Under the pieces are notes generated by a model, which did no database searches, was not told where the DNA came from, and saw only the letters and a list, made by a program, of their open reading frames with translations. The position numbers and the translations under genes were made by a program. DNA of 43,279 bases from Gemmatimonadota bacterium (GTDB lineage: Bacteria; Gemmatimonadota; Gemmatimonadetes; Gemmatimonadales; Gemmatimonadaceae): positions 1-43,279 of the forward strand of contig JAJTGR010000064.1 in assembly GCA_021299375.1 (NCBI GenBank). The letters are read 5' to 3'. Positions 16,276-25,631 of the stretch are shown piece after piece. The number at the start of each line of letters is the position of its first letter. The first letter of the stretch is position 1.

Positions 16276-16550
16276 TCGCCGACGGCGCGATCGTCGCGCG
16301 CACGTTGCGCACGGATGTCGTCAAGCACCCGGTTGGTCGTTTCCGCCGCGATCGCTGAACCACCTCGCCGGAAGACCCACACGCCGCGCTCCTTTCGCAA
16401 GGCGGAGCCGGAGCGCACGGGCCGCAACGTCATCTGCTCGCCTTCGGCTTCGAGCTCGAGCGTGTCGCCCGCCTCGAGGTGCAGTGCGTCGCGTAGGGCC
16501 TTCGGGACGATGATCCGTCCGGCTTTGTCGATGGTGACAGTCGTGGTCAT
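16272..16550 (-). CDS. vapB: VapB antitoxin, SpoVT/AbrB-type
   Basis: 92 residues. The N-terminal swapped-hairpin DNA-binding domain is clear (VTIDKAGRIIVPKALRDAL, AGDTLELEAEGE). The C-terminal half (about 50-92), ending ETTNRVLDDIRAQRARD, is the toxin-binding tail. ATG 16550 has no Shine-Dalgarno but a TATATT box 6 nt upstream. The pair likely represses itself through the two palindromes upstream. Confidence 0.88.
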   Translation of the reverse strand: MTTTVTIDKAGRIIVPKALRDALHLEAGDTLELEAEGEQMTLRPVRSGSALRKERGVWVFRRGGSAIAAETTNRVLDDIRAQRARDDRAVGE

Positions 16551-16556
16551 GGTGGG

Positions 16557-16562
16557 AATATA
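16557..16562 (-). promoter_or_regulatory. -10 box of vapBC, leaderless type
   Basis: TATATT on the minus strand ends 6 nt before ATG 16550, so transcription should begin at the A of the start codon. TTGCTG about 15 nt further upstream could be the -35. Confidence 0.5.
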
Positions 16563-16591
16563 AATGGCATTCCGCCACAGCAAATGCCATT
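16563..16591. promoter_or_regulatory. Paired operator of vapBC
   Basis: AATGGCATT (16563-16571) and AATGCCATT (16583-16591). Each is itself palindromic (AATG-N-CATT), and the two are inverted copies spaced 20 bp centre to centre. They adjoin the -10 box, fitting cooperative autorepression by an AbrB-type VapB. Confidence 0.6.
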
Positions 16592-16680
16592 CATCCTCCG
16601 AACCAACCGTGCTCCCGACGACGCGGCGAGAGACGTCTGGCGTCCCCCGCGGAACAGCGCAGGTATCGGCGCAACCGCGC

Positions 16681-18171
16681 TCACCGTATCCGCTGCCCCG
16701 CCTCGAAGTCGTACAGCGTGAGCCGCCGCACCCGGTAGTACACATCCCAGTAGCCACGCAGCGCCCGCACGTACGCCTCGAGCGCCTGGTCCTTCTCGGT
16801 CTGGGCGATGTACAGGTTGCTGATGTCGATGCGACCGATGCTGTAGCGGTTGCGCGCCACCTCGAAGCGCTTGGCACCCACGGTGTCGGCCTTGGCCGCC
16901 GTTACCAGCTGGCGGCTGGCCTGTTCGAGTTCGAGTGCGGCGAACCGCGCGTCCTGCACGCGGCGCTCCCGCAGCACACGGACATCGGTCTCCACACGCT
17001 CCTGATCGGCACGGGCGGCCTCGATCTGCGCCTTCCGCGCCCCCCACTGCACCAGCGGCATCTCCACGCCCACCGAGAACTGCTGACTTTGCAGCGGTGA
17101 GCGATAGGCATCGTTGAACGTCTCGGCGGTCTGGTTGTAGCCCACGGCAGCCGTCACCGTGGCCCCGAAGCCGGTGTTGCGCCGCGCTTCGGCCACCCGG
17201 CGCTTCTGTTGCATGACCTGCAGGTCGGCATCGCGCAGCGCGGCGCCGTTCCGCAGCGCCTCGGCCACCGCCACCGCGGTATCCACCACCACCACTGGGA
17301 CGGCGTTCGTCACCGCAAGCGCCACGAGCGCACCGGCGGGCAGGCCGAGGTGCAGTTGCAGCGCCGCTTCCGCCCGCTGGGCGTTGAGCCGCGCCGCGTC
17401 GAGGGCATTCCGCGCCCGCAGCACCTGCAGCTCGCTCTGCAGCAGGTCATTCTCCCCGATGCGCCCCACCTCGAAGCGTCCGCGATTGACGGTGAGCAGC
17501 GTGTCATTCACATCGGTGTTGGCCTGTGCGTTGGCGAGCGCCGTGCGGGCGGCAAAGAGATCGAAGTAGAGCGCGGCCGTCTGCTGGGCAATGGACTCGC
17601 GCGCCTCGAGATACTGCTGCTCGGCAGCGTCGATGCGCAGGTCCTGCTCACGATTGTCCCACGACAACGCATTGAGCCGGAAGATGGGCTGCCGGATGCC
17701 CAGCTGCACCGGGTTGGTCCGCCACAGCCGCGTGTCCTGCTGGCCAAGAATGTTGATGTTGGTAACGCCGGACTGGATGAACAGGTCGCCGCCAGTGAAG
17801 GGGAGCCGCTGGCCAAGCTGGAGGCCAAGCGACGACTGCCGCTGCTGCTGGGCGGCGAAGCGCGTGTTGCCGTCGGGCTGCAGCACGGGAATGATGGCCC
17901 GGCTGTACGAGGGTGCATCGCCGGTGAGCGACAGCTGGGGCAGCAGCCCCGCGTTGTACGCCCGGTCCCGGGAACGGGCCGCATCGCGCGCGCGCTCGGC
18001 GGATCGGGCCGAGGGGCCTCGCTGCTGGGCCATGGCAATCGCCGCCTCGAGCGTGAGGGGCGGCGTATTGGCGCCCGACTGGGCGCCCAGCGGCCCCCCG
18101 CGTGGCACGCCCATGACGAGCAGCGCCGGCAACAACGTGGCGAGGGCGCATCCGCGAAGTCGTCGCATCAT
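16681..18171 (-). CDS. TolC family outer-membrane efflux protein
   Basis: 496 residues with a signal peptide (ending near LGAQSG) and the two-fold OEP repeat. Repeat 1 has LTLEAAIAMAQQRGPSARSAE and repeat 2 VAEALRNGAALRDADLQVMQ; long alpha-helices carry the NRGRFEVGRIGENDLLQSE and RNRYSIGRIDISNLYIAQ pattern typical of TolC channels. It is the last gene of an efflux operon; its ATG overlaps the permease stop. It would form the outer-membrane duct. Confidence 0.9.
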   Translation of the reverse strand: MMRRLRGCALATLLPALLVMGVPRGGPLGAQSGANTPPLTLEAAIAMAQQRGPSARSAERARDAARSRDRAYNAGLLPQLSLTGDAPSYSRAIIPVLQPDGNTRFAAQQQRQSSLGLQLGQRLPFTGGDLFIQSGVTNINILGQQDTRLWRTNPVQLGIRQPIFRLNALSWDNREQDLRIDAAEQQYLEARESIAQQTAALYFDLFAARTALANAQANTDVNDTLLTVNRGRFEVGRIGENDLLQSELQVLRARNALDAARLNAQRAEAALQLHLGLPAGALVALAVTNAVPVVVVDTAVAVAEALRNGAALRDADLQVMQQKRRVAEARRNTGFGATVTAAVGYNQTAETFNDAYRSPLQSQQFSVGVEMPLVQWGARKAQIEAARADQERVETDVRVLRERRVQDARFAALELEQASRQLVTAAKADTVGAKRFEVARNRYSIGRIDISNLYIAQTEKDQALEAYVRALRGYWDVYYRVRRLTLYDFEAGQRIR

Positions 18172-19562
18172 TCGTACCTCAGGCAGACCACGGGGTCCTG
18201 TCGCGCGGCCCGCCAGGCGGGCAGGATGCCGAACACCAACCCCACGGTGATGGACACGCCGAAGGCGACGATCACCGACAGCGCCGACACGATCGTCCTG
18301 ATGTCGGCGACGCGTTCGATACCGAAGCTGAGGGCGCCGCCGACGAGAATGCCCGCCACCCCGCCAGCGAGGCTGATCAGCATGGCCTCGGCGAGAAACT
18401 GGGCGAGGATCTCGCGCTGGGTGGCCCCGAGTGCCCGTCGCACACCGATCTCACGAATGCGTTCGAGGACCGACGCCAGCATGATGTTCATGATGCCGAT
18501 GCCGCCCACGATCAGCGAGATGGAGGCGATGGCACCCAGCACGAGATTGAAGATCGTCCGCGTGCGCTGCTCCTGCCGCAGCAGCTCCTCGGGCACCGTG
18601 ATCTCGAAGTCCACGACATTGTTGTGGCGTCGCTCCAGCATGCGACGGACGACGTCGGCGGTGGTGGTCACCGCCTCCGCTTCGCGCACGCGCACGATCA
18701 GACGGTCGAGCTGGTGATAGTTGCGCTTTTCGGCCAGCCGGTCGGTGTCCTCGCTGGAGCCGGTGCTGGCGGCAACGATCACCTCGCCGTCACTGGACGC
18801 CTGCTCGATGTCGCGCGCACTGATGCGGGCCCGGTCGCGGTAGCGCAACAGCATGGTGGGCATGGGCACGTACACATCGAGATTGGCGTCGCGAATGCCG
18901 AGGCGCTGCGCGGTCTGCTCGCTCAGGGTGCGGTCGGCGAGCACGCCCACCACGGTCAGCCAGTTCTCGCCCACCTTGATGGTGCGGCCGATGGGGTTTT
19001 CGGTGGTGAAGAAGCGCGCCTTGACCCCGGCGCCGATGATGGCCACCGGCCGTGCCCCATTGATCTGGGGCGGCGTGAAGAGGTGCCCATCGGCGAGGTC
19101 CAGATTGAGCAACGCGAAGTACGCCGTATCCACACCCACCAGCTTGCCGCTGCGGCGGCGCCCCTCGCGGGTGATGAGCGTGTTGAGCACGATCTCTCCC
19201 GAGGTCTTCTCGACCTCCGGAATGATGCGGCCGATGCTGTGGCCGTCGCGGGCGGTGAGCCCCGGGGTGTAACGGCGGGGTTGCTTCTCGCCGGCCGCCT
19301 GGGCGGCTTCATCCTTCTGCTCGACGATGGGGCGCACGATGATGTTGTTGCTGCCGAGCAGCCGCATCTGGGCGAGAATCTCCTGCTCGGCCCCGCGCCC
19401 GATGGCGAGCATGGCAATGACGGAGGCCACGCCAAAGAGGATGCCCAGCGACGTGAGGCCAGCGCGCAGCGCATTGTGGGAGAGCGCCTCGATGCCGGCC
19501 CGCAGCGCGAACGTGGCGATGGCACTGAACGCGCGCCACCGCCCGGGAGTCGGGTCCGCCAT
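18168..19562 (-). CDS. MacB-type ABC transporter permease (no ATPase domain)
   Basis: 464 residues. A first transmembrane helix at about 34-56 (LTSLGILFGVASVIAMLAIGR), a large periplasmic domain (about 60-340) and a C-terminal FtsX domain with three helices (LGAIASISLIVGGIGIMNIML, REIGVRRALGATQREIL, VSALSVIVAFGVSITVGLVFG). This is MacB without its N-terminal nucleotide-binding domain. No ATP-binding gene lies in the operon. It starts 2 nt after the HlyD-family gene. Confidence 0.9.
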   Translation of the reverse strand: MADPTPGRWRAFSAIATFALRAGIEALSHNALRAGLTSLGILFGVASVIAMLAIGRGAEQEILAQMRLLGSNNIIVRPIVEQKDEAAQAAGEKQPRRYTPGLTARDGHSIGRIIPEVEKTSGEIVLNTLITREGRRRSGKLVGVDTAYFALLNLDLADGHLFTPPQINGARPVAIIGAGVKARFFTTENPIGRTIKVGENWLTVVGVLADRTLSEQTAQRLGIRDANLDVYVPMPTMLLRYRDRARISARDIEQASSDGEVIVAASTGSSEDTDRLAEKRNYHQLDRLIVRVREAEAVTTTADVVRRMLERRHNNVVDFEITVPEELLRQEQRTRTIFNLVLGAIASISLIVGGIGIMNIMLASVLERIREIGVRRALGATQREILAQFLAEAMLISLAGGVAGILVGGALSFGIERVADIRTIVSALSVIVAFGVSITVGLVFGILPAWRAARQDPVVCLRYE

Positions 19563-19564
19563 GG

Positions 19565-20890
19565 TCAGGGTGCTCCGACCTTCCGGGTACCCACGGCGGT
19601 GTCACCACGCGGCACCGGCCTGGCCGACGGCGGCAGGGCCTGCAGCGACAGCTTGAGGCCGTCGGCCGGCGCCGACAGCAGCACTCGGTCGGAGGCGGTG
19701 AGGCCGGCGGCGATGACCACTTCGTCGTCGTTCATCACACCAGTCACGACTTCCTGGCGCACGATACCGCTGCCCGTGCGCTTGTACACGAACGTCGTGG
19801 TGCTATCGCCATGCACGGCCTCGAGCGGCACAGAAAGCGCGTTCTTGATGGTGTTGGTGAGCACGGCATTCGAGGTGGTCATGCCGGGGCGCAGCGTGGT
19901 GTCGGGCTTCGTGATGTTCACATGCACCTCGAACACCTTGGCGTCGGAGTTGGGGCGCTGCTCACCCACGTTGGCCACCTGGCTGACGACGCCCTCGAGC
20001 ACCTTGGTCGGATCGGCATCGAGCGAAATGCGCACCGGCTGGTTCACCGCCACCTTGCGCACGTCGATCTCGTTGAGATAGGTGACGGACTCCATCTGCG
20101 ACAGGTCGGGTAGCGTGGCCACAGTCGGTTCCCACGGCGTGATCTGGGAACCGGCCGTCTTCTTGCGGCCGTTCCACTCCTTCACGTAGATGACCATGCC
20201 GTCGGACGGCGCGCGGATGGTGAACCCTTCCATGACCGCCTGGATGATACCGAGGCGATTGCGCTGGCGGTCGAGGTCGGAGCCCACTTCACGCATCTTG
20301 GCCGCCGCCTGCTCCTGCTTGGTCTTGTAATCGGTGGTGGCCTTGGCCAGCGCCCGGGTGGCCTTTTCGAGGTCGATCTCCGCCTGTCGCCTCACGCTGG
20401 GGGCCTCGAACTGTGCCTGGTCCTTGGCGATGCGCTTCTCCTCGAGCTGCAGCTGCATGTTGCGCAGGTCTTCGCGCGCCTGCGACAGCGTGAGCGTGGT
20501 GTCGAGCTGTGCCTGCGTGTGCTGCGCCTCGGCCTTCTGCAGCGCGAGGGTGACCTCCTGCATCTTGCTCGCGAGGGGGGAGCGATCGAGATCGGCCACG
20601 ACATCGCCAGTCTTCACGACCGTTCCCTCGGGCACGATGGTCTGGATCTTGAGCTGGTACGCCTCGGCCTGCTGCGTGTTCTGCGGCAGCGTGATCTGCA
20701 CGAACTTGCGGGCGCGCAGCTCACCGGCGGTGGTCACCACGACGGTGAAATCGCCCTGAGTGACGGGCACGATGCTGGCCGCGGCGCCGGCGCTGTTGCC
20801 ATCGCGCGCAAACACCAGGGCAGAGACACCAGCGAGCAGGACACCGACAGCGAGAGCAACTCGCCCGCGAGACGCAAGGAATCGACGCAT
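19565..20890 (-). CDS. HlyD/MacA-like periplasmic adaptor
   Basis: 441 residues: N-terminal anchor helix (about 8-28), barrel-sandwich hybrid split around residues 80-105 (VPEGTVVKTGDVVADLDRS) and 222-240, a coiled-coil hairpin at about 110-215, then beta-barrel and membrane-proximal domains. It links an inner-membrane pump to TolC. First gene of the operon. ATG 20890 was chosen because the membrane anchor begins there; an upstream ATG at 20950 is possible. No clear Shine-Dalgarno. Confidence 0.88.
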   Translation of the reverse strand: MRRFLASRGRVALAVGVLLAGVSALVFARDGNSAGAAASIVPVTQGDFTVVVTTAGELRARKFVQITLPQNTQQAEAYQLKIQTIVPEGTVVKTGDVVADLDRSPLASKMQEVTLALQKAEAQHTQAQLDTTLTLSQAREDLRNMQLQLEEKRIAKDQAQFEAPSVRRQAEIDLEKATRALAKATTDYKTKQEQAAAKMREVGSDLDRQRNRLGIIQAVMEGFTIRAPSDGMVIYVKEWNGRKKTAGSQITPWEPTVATLPDLSQMESVTYLNEIDVRKVAVNQPVRISLDADPTKVLEGVVSQVANVGEQRPNSDAKVFEVHVNITKPDTTLRPGMTTSNAVLTNTIKNALSVPLEAVHGDSTTTFVYKRTGSGIVRQEVVTGVMNDDEVVIAAGLTASDRVLLSAPADGLKLSLQALPPSARPVPRGDTAVGTRKVGAP

Positions 20891-20978
20891 GGACAGGGCA
20901 TTGGAGGAACCGACCGATTCGCGACCTCGCCAACATGTTGCATGGCTCACGGGCCGGCAGGAGCCCGGCGCATCATTT

Positions 20979-21000
20979 CATTGAGTGTTCATTGAGTGTT
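20979..21000. repeat. Perfect 11-bp tandem repeat in a divergent promoter region
   Basis: CATTGAGTGTT occurs twice without gap (20979-20989, 20990-21000). The period equals about one helical turn. It lies between the efflux operon and a divergent outer-membrane-type protein gene, so it may be a regulator binding site. Confidence 0.55.
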
Positions 21001-21148
21001 AATGGAAACATCATGTATTGGGACAAGTCGCATCCGGCGAGACCTGATCGTGTCGAGGCGTGGCGCGGCGTACATCCTGTCAGGGAATTCCATGATGCGT
21101 GCCAGGCCGGACGAGCACATACTGGGTGTCTCACCGCTGGGAGAACAC

Positions 21149-21811
21149 ATGCCTCTGTCGCGTCCTGGGTGGCGTTGCCGTTCCACCGTGAGTATGCTGC
21201 TGCTCGCCGCCCTGCCCGCCATCGCGTGGGCGCAGGACCGCGCCACGGTGGCGCCACGACCCGCGATCCCGCCGTCAGCCACTCCGGCGGTGCGCATCAC
21301 CGGTGGTGTCGGTCTGCTGTACATGCACCTGCCGGCCTTTTCCTACACCGAGGGCAGCGCGCGTCGCCCGGTCATGAACCCGGCTCAGGAAGCGACCAGT
21401 CTCGCGTTGGGCGCGGGGCTGGAGGGCTACCGTGGCCGTGCCGTCGTAGCCGGACGGTTTCTGTCGGCGTTCGACGTGCTCGACGATCGCTGGGCGTACG
21501 TGGGCATGGTCACCGCCGGTCTCGCTGTGCACGGCGCCCGCAGTCTGCTCACCCTCGCCGCCGGACCAACCCTTGTCTCCCGAGAGCGGGTTCCGGACTC
21601 CTTCCTGAACTTTCGGGGGCTCTGCTATGCCGGTGGCTGCGACAACGCGGCCAACAACGACGGCGGGACGCTCACCACGGGCGGCGCGGCACTGACCGCG
21701 TCGGCTGAGTATCGTTTGCGCGGCGTGGTCGGCTTCGGAGCGGAGGTCATGGCGGCCACCGGGGCGCAGCGGTACGTCGGCGGTGGGATGCGCATCACGA
21801 TCGGGCGATAG
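21149..21811 (+). CDS. Exported beta-barrel-like protein, unknown function
   Basis: 220 residues. A signal peptide (about 13-31, LLLAALPAIAWAQ) is followed by alternating hydrophobic/polar strands typical of a small outer-membrane barrel (ITGGVGLLYMHL, LALGAGLEGYRG, VTAGLAVHGARS, VVGFGAEVMAATGAQRYVGGG). One Cys pair (GLCYAGGCDN) may form a loop disulfide. GGGAG about 7 nt upstream supports ATG 21149. It is divergent from the efflux operon. Confidence 0.65.
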   Translation: MPLSRPGWRCRSTVSMLLLAALPAIAWAQDRATVAPRPAIPPSATPAVRITGGVGLLYMHLPAFSYTEGSARRPVMNPAQEATSLALGAGLEGYRGRAVVAGRFLSAFDVLDDRWAYVGMVTAGLAVHGARSLLTLAAGPTLVSRERVPDSFLNFRGLCYAGGCDNAANNDGGTLTTGGAALTASAEYRLRGVVGFGAEVMAATGAQRYVGGGMRITIGR

Positions 21812-21852
21812 CATCCGACCGCGACGCGCGCCGCTCCGTCAGGCGGGGTCCG

Positions 21853-22908
21853 TCAGGCGTCACTAGTGAACCCGTAGGCGGTCGCCAGTTCCGGATCCTT
21901 GCGCGCCACGAGCCGGGCCAGGTCCACCATCACCTTCGCCTGTTTCCAGGTCGCGTCATCCTGCATCTTGCCGTCCACCATGGCCACGCCCGTGCCGGTG
22001 GGCAACGCCGCAAGAATGCGCTTCGCGAACAGCACCTCCTTCACGTCGGGGCTGAACACCCGCCGGGCGATATCGATCTGGTTGGGGGCCAGCGACCAGG
22101 CGCCCGTGCATCCCAGGATGAAGCAGTTACGGTACTGCGCTTCGCAGCCGGCCTCGTCGTGAATGTCGCCGAAGGGGCCGTAGAACGCGCGCAGCCCGTG
22201 CGACACGCAGGCATCGACGATGCGCGACACGCTGTAGTGCCACAGGTCCTGCTGCACGAACGTGCGTGAGGCCTCGCGCTCCACGGGATCGCCAAGCACA
22301 CCGTAGAACGGATGCCCGCCCCCCACGCGCGTGGTTTTCATGCCGCGTGACGCCGCCAGGTCGGCCGGACCGAGACTCATGCCGTGCAGGCGCGGGCTCG
22401 CCACCGCGATCTGGTCGACGTTCTTCACGCCCTCGGCGGTCTCGATGAGCGCATGCAGCAGAATGGGCCGCGTGATGCCGTAGCGGGCCTCGAGCAGCGC
22501 GACGTACTGATCCACGAAGTGGATGTCCCACGGCCCTTCGACCTTGGGAATCATCAGCACGTCCACCTGGTTGCCGGCATCACGCACGATCTGCTCGAGA
22601 TCGTCGAGAATCCATGGGCTGTTGAGGCAGTTCACGCGCACCCAGAGCGCCGTGTCGCCGAACACATTGGCCTTCGCCACCTCGATGAACCCGGCGCGCG
22701 CGGCGGCCTTGTCCTCGACGGGAATGGCATCCTCGAGATTACCACACAGCACGTCGCACATCCGGATGAACTCGGGGATGCGGGCACGAATCTTCTCCAG
22801 GTGCGGCGGGAAGAAGTGCACCATGCGCTCGGCGCGCAGCGGCATCTCGCGGAACGGCGCCGGGGCACCGAGAGCGAGGGGCTTGAAGAAGTTGCGAGGG
22901 AGTCGCAT
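21853..22908 (-). CDS. mcl: Malyl-CoA / beta-methylmalyl-CoA / citramalyl-CoA lyase
   Basis: 351 residues, HpcH/HpaI-citrate lyase fold. The stretches [68 protein letters not shown] and [14 protein letters not shown] agree almost residue for residue with the Chloroflexus enzyme as I remember it (348 aa). That enzyme cleaves malyl-CoA to acetyl-CoA and glyoxylate and also acts on beta-methylmalyl-CoA and citramalyl-CoA. ATG 22908 fits the family N-terminus ([14 protein letters not shown]); an upstream ATG at 22986 adds an unrelated leader. It lies 81 nt after smtB in the same operon. Confidence 0.88.
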   Translation of the reverse strand: MRLPRNFFKPLALGAPAPFREMPLRAERMVHFFPPHLEKIRARIPEFIRMCDVLCGNLEDAIPVEDKAAARAGFIEVAKANVFGDTALWVRVNCLNSPWILDDLEQIVRDAGNQVDVLMIPKVEGPWDIHFVDQYVALLEARYGITRPILLHALIETAEGVKNVDQIAVASPRLHGMSLGPADLAASRGMKTTRVGGGHPFYGVLGDPVEREASRTFVQQDLWHYSVSRIVDACVSHGLRAFYGPFGDIHDEAGCEAQYRNCFILGCTGAWSLAPNQIDIARRVFSPDVKEVLFAKRILAALPTGTGVAMVDGKMQDDATWKQAKVMVDLARLVARKDPELATAYGFTSDA

Positions 22909-22989
22909 GTGATGAATGGATTGGGGAGGCGTATCAGAATGCGAGGTGGGAGCGCGGAGGTTGGCCGACGTCGGAATCCAGACCACGCA

Positions 22990-24246
22990 TCATACCACCC
23001 GCTTCCGACGCAACTCGGCGATCTCGGCATCACTGAGGCCGAGCAGTTCCTGAAGCACGTCGTCAGTGTGCTGGCCGAGGCGTGGGCCGAGCGAGCGGAT
23101 GGTGCCCGGGGTCTCGGACATGCGCGGCACCGGCGCCGGCACGATTACCGTCTCGCCAGTCTCGGTCTCGTCGACGGCCACGAGGTTGCGGCGGGCGTGG
23201 AACTGCCGGTCGGCGAAAATGTCGTTGATGTTGTTGAGCGGGCCGGCGGGCACGTCGTGGGCGTAGCAGCGGGTGAGCACTTCCTCACGCGTGAGCGCCC
23301 CGCACCAGTCTCGCACGATCTCGTTCACGTCGTGCTTGTGTTCCAGCCGGATCTTCTGTTCACCGTAGATGCTGTGCGACGCCAGCTCGGGGCGCCCCAT
23401 GGCGGCGGCGAGGCGCGCGAACAGTTTGTCGGTGGCACACGACACGGCCACCCACTTGCCGTCGCGGGTGGCGAAGTGGCCGTGGGGTACGGCATAGTCG
23501 TTGTGCGACGACCCCTGCCGCTCGCGCACAATGCCATACATGCCGTAGGCCGGGGCCAGCTCGTCGGTGCAGCGAAACACCGACTCGTACAGCGCGGCAT
23601 CCACGTACTGCCCTTCACCGGTGAGGTCGCGGTGCCGCAACGCCAGCAGCACACCGATGGCGCCGTACAGCCCCGTCATGTAGTCGCCGAGCGTGGTGGA
23701 GCCCGGCGTGACCGGCGTGCCCTTGGGCATGCCGGCGAGGTAGGCAATACCACCCACGGCGTGCGCCACCCGCGCGAACCCCGGGCGATCGGCATAGGGA
23801 CCGTTCTGCCCGTAGCCGGTCACGCGCAGCATCACCAGCCGCGGGTTGATCTGCCGCAGCTGCTCCCACCCCAGCCCCCACTTCTCGAGCGTGCCGGTGC
23901 GGAAGTTCTCGCACAGCACATCGGTTTCGGCGATGAGCGTCCTGAAAATCGCCACCCCCTCCGGCTGGCGCAGATCGAGCGTGAGGGAGCGCTTGTTGCG
24001 CGCTTCGCTGAGCCACGTGTAGGTGTCCGCGCGCTGCGACGGCGTACCGAACTTGCGCAGCCCGTCACCGCCGAGCGGGTGCTCGACCTTGAGGACATCG
24101 GCGCCGAACTCACCCAGCAACGTGGCGGTGAACGGGGCCGCAATGATGGTGGCAATGTCCATCACGCGAATGCCGGCGAGCGGCAGCAACTTCGGCGCAG
24201 GCTCCGCCGTCGGCGTGGTCTCGTGCATTGGGGTTCCGGTGCTCAT
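22990..24246 (-). CDS. smtB: Class III CoA-transferase, probable succinyl-CoA:malate CoA-transferase beta subunit
   Basis: 418 residues, CaiB/BaiF family: [98 protein letters not shown] (the catalytic Asp is in GDY). Its ATG overlaps the stop of the adjoining homologous gene (ATGA). Two co-translated class III transferases beside mcl are the SmtAB arrangement, in which CoA moves from succinyl-CoA to malate. Which gene is alpha and which beta is by recalled similarity. Confidence 0.75.
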   Translation of the reverse strand: MSTGTPMHETTPTAEPAPKLLPLAGIRVMDIATIIAAPFTATLLGEFGADVLKVEHPLGGDGLRKFGTPSQRADTYTWLSEARNKRSLTLDLRQPEGVAIFRTLIAETDVLCENFRTGTLEKWGLGWEQLRQINPRLVMLRVTGYGQNGPYADRPGFARVAHAVGGIAYLAGMPKGTPVTPGSTTLGDYMTGLYGAIGVLLALRHRDLTGEGQYVDAALYESVFRCTDELAPAYGMYGIVRERQGSSHNDYAVPHGHFATRDGKWVAVSCATDKLFARLAAAMGRPELASHSIYGEQKIRLEHKHDVNEIVRDWCGALTREEVLTRCYAHDVPAGPLNNINDIFADRQFHARRNLVAVDETETGETVIVPAPVPRMSETPGTIRSLGPRLGQHTDDVLQELLGLSDAEIAELRRKRVV

Positions 24247-25508
24247 ATGATGCGCTGCTGGCGGAGCCGCGCGATCTCGCCGGCGGCGAGGCCAAGCAGG
24301 TCACGCATGACAGACTCGGTCGCATCACCGAGGCTGGGCCCGAGGTTGGTGATACGCCCTGGCGTGGCCGAGAGCGTGGGCACCACGCCCGGTACCACCA
24401 CCTCACCAGCCACCGGGTCGGTCAGGTGCTGCAGGTTGCCGCGGGCCTCGAACTGCGGGTCGGCGAAGATGTCGGCGATGTTGTTCACCTTGCCGGCAGG
24501 CACCTCTTCCTCGAGACACCTCTGCAGGACCTCGTCGCGGGTGAGGGACCCCACCCATTCGATCACGAGCTGGTTGACGAGATCGCGCGCGGCCAGTCGC
24601 TTGCGCTGCTCACCGTAGAGCGTACTCGACGAGAGGTGCGGCTGCCCCATGGCCACCGACAGGCGTTCGAACATCTTGTCGGTCGTGCAGGCAATGGCGA
24701 TCCACTTGTCGTCGCGGGTGCGGAAGTGGCCGTGCGGCACCGCCACGAAGCTGCCCGAGCCTTCCCGCTCGCGCACCGTGCCCTGCGCGCCGTACACGCC
24801 GGCGATCTCCTCGAGCACGCGGAACACCGCTTCGTAGATGCCCACGTCGATCATCTGGCCGCGGCCGGTGGCGTCGCGGTGGCGGAGCGCCACCAGAATG
24901 CCGATGGCCCCGAACAGGCTGGCGATATAGTCACCAAGCGGCACCGTGCCGGGCAGCGTGGGCGTCTCGCCGGGAAAGCCACACAGGTAATTGAGCCCGC
25001 CGAATGCCTGTGCGATGTGGGCGAACCCTGCACGGCGGCGATAGGGCCCCGTCTGGCCGTAGCCCGACACCCGCAGCATCACGAGCCTCGGATTGGCGGC
25101 GTGCACCGGCCCCCAACCCAGCCCCCATTCGTCCATCGTGCCTGGGCGGAAGTTCTCGATGAGGACATCGGACTTCTCCACGAGACGCAGGAAGAGCTGC
25201 ACCCCCTCGGGCTGCCGCAGGTCGATCGTGACCGACTTCCGGTTGCGCCCTTCGCTGAGCCACTTGAGGGTGGCGTCCGGCCGCCTGGTTGGGGTGCCGA
25301 AGCGCCGCATCGGGTCCCCCGCGAGCGGGTGCTCGACCTTGAGCACCTCAGCCCCGAACTCGCCGAGGATGGAGGCCGCGTACGGGCCGGCGAGGAAGTT
25401 GCCGACATCGATGACCCGGATGCCGGCGAGCGGCAGCGAACGCGCGTCGCCACGTGCATGCTGCGGTGCCGACGCGTCGGACGGGGAACTGGCCTGATCG
25501 TTCGTCAC
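24243..25508 (-). CDS. smtA: Class III CoA-transferase, probable succinyl-CoA:malate CoA-transferase alpha subunit
   Basis: 421 residues, CaiB/BaiF family. [92 protein letters not shown] and [20 protein letters not shown] match the Chloroflexus SmtA sequence as I recall it. The acceptor is likely malate (citramalate and itaconate are also used by the known enzyme). The start is GTG 25508 with GGAG 4 nt upstream. First gene of the smtA-smtB-mcl operon. Confidence 0.8.
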   Translation of the reverse strand: MTNDQASSPSDASAPQHARGDARSLPLAGIRVIDVGNFLAGPYAASILGEFGAEVLKVEHPLAGDPMRRFGTPTRRPDATLKWLSEGRNRKSVTIDLRQPEGVQLFLRLVEKSDVLIENFRPGTMDEWGLGWGPVHAANPRLVMLRVSGYGQTGPYRRRAGFAHIAQAFGGLNYLCGFPGETPTLPGTVPLGDYIASLFGAIGILVALRHRDATGRGQMIDVGIYEAVFRVLEEIAGVYGAQGTVREREGSGSFVAVPHGHFRTRDDKWIAIACTTDKMFERLSVAMGQPHLSSSTLYGEQRKRLAARDLVNQLVIEWVGSLTRDEVLQRCLEEEVPAGKVNNIADIFADPQFEARGNLQHLTDPVAGEVVVPGVVPTLSATPGRITNLGPSLGDATESVMRDLLGLAAGEIARLRQQRII

Positions 25509-25631
25509 GGGGCTCCACGGGTGGTCACAGGGTGGCCGCCTATAGTAACGCCTCGGTGGACATGTCGCCGGCCAGCTGCGTAGGCCTACGGGATGGGGCG
25601 GGCACTCCTGCGGGAGAGCGTGTCGCGCCAG

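Noticed and set aside
22384-24618. 744-codon plus-strand open frame
   Set aside because: Antisense to mcl and smtB, which have clear family motifs; composition is His/Arg/Gly-rich without a fold.
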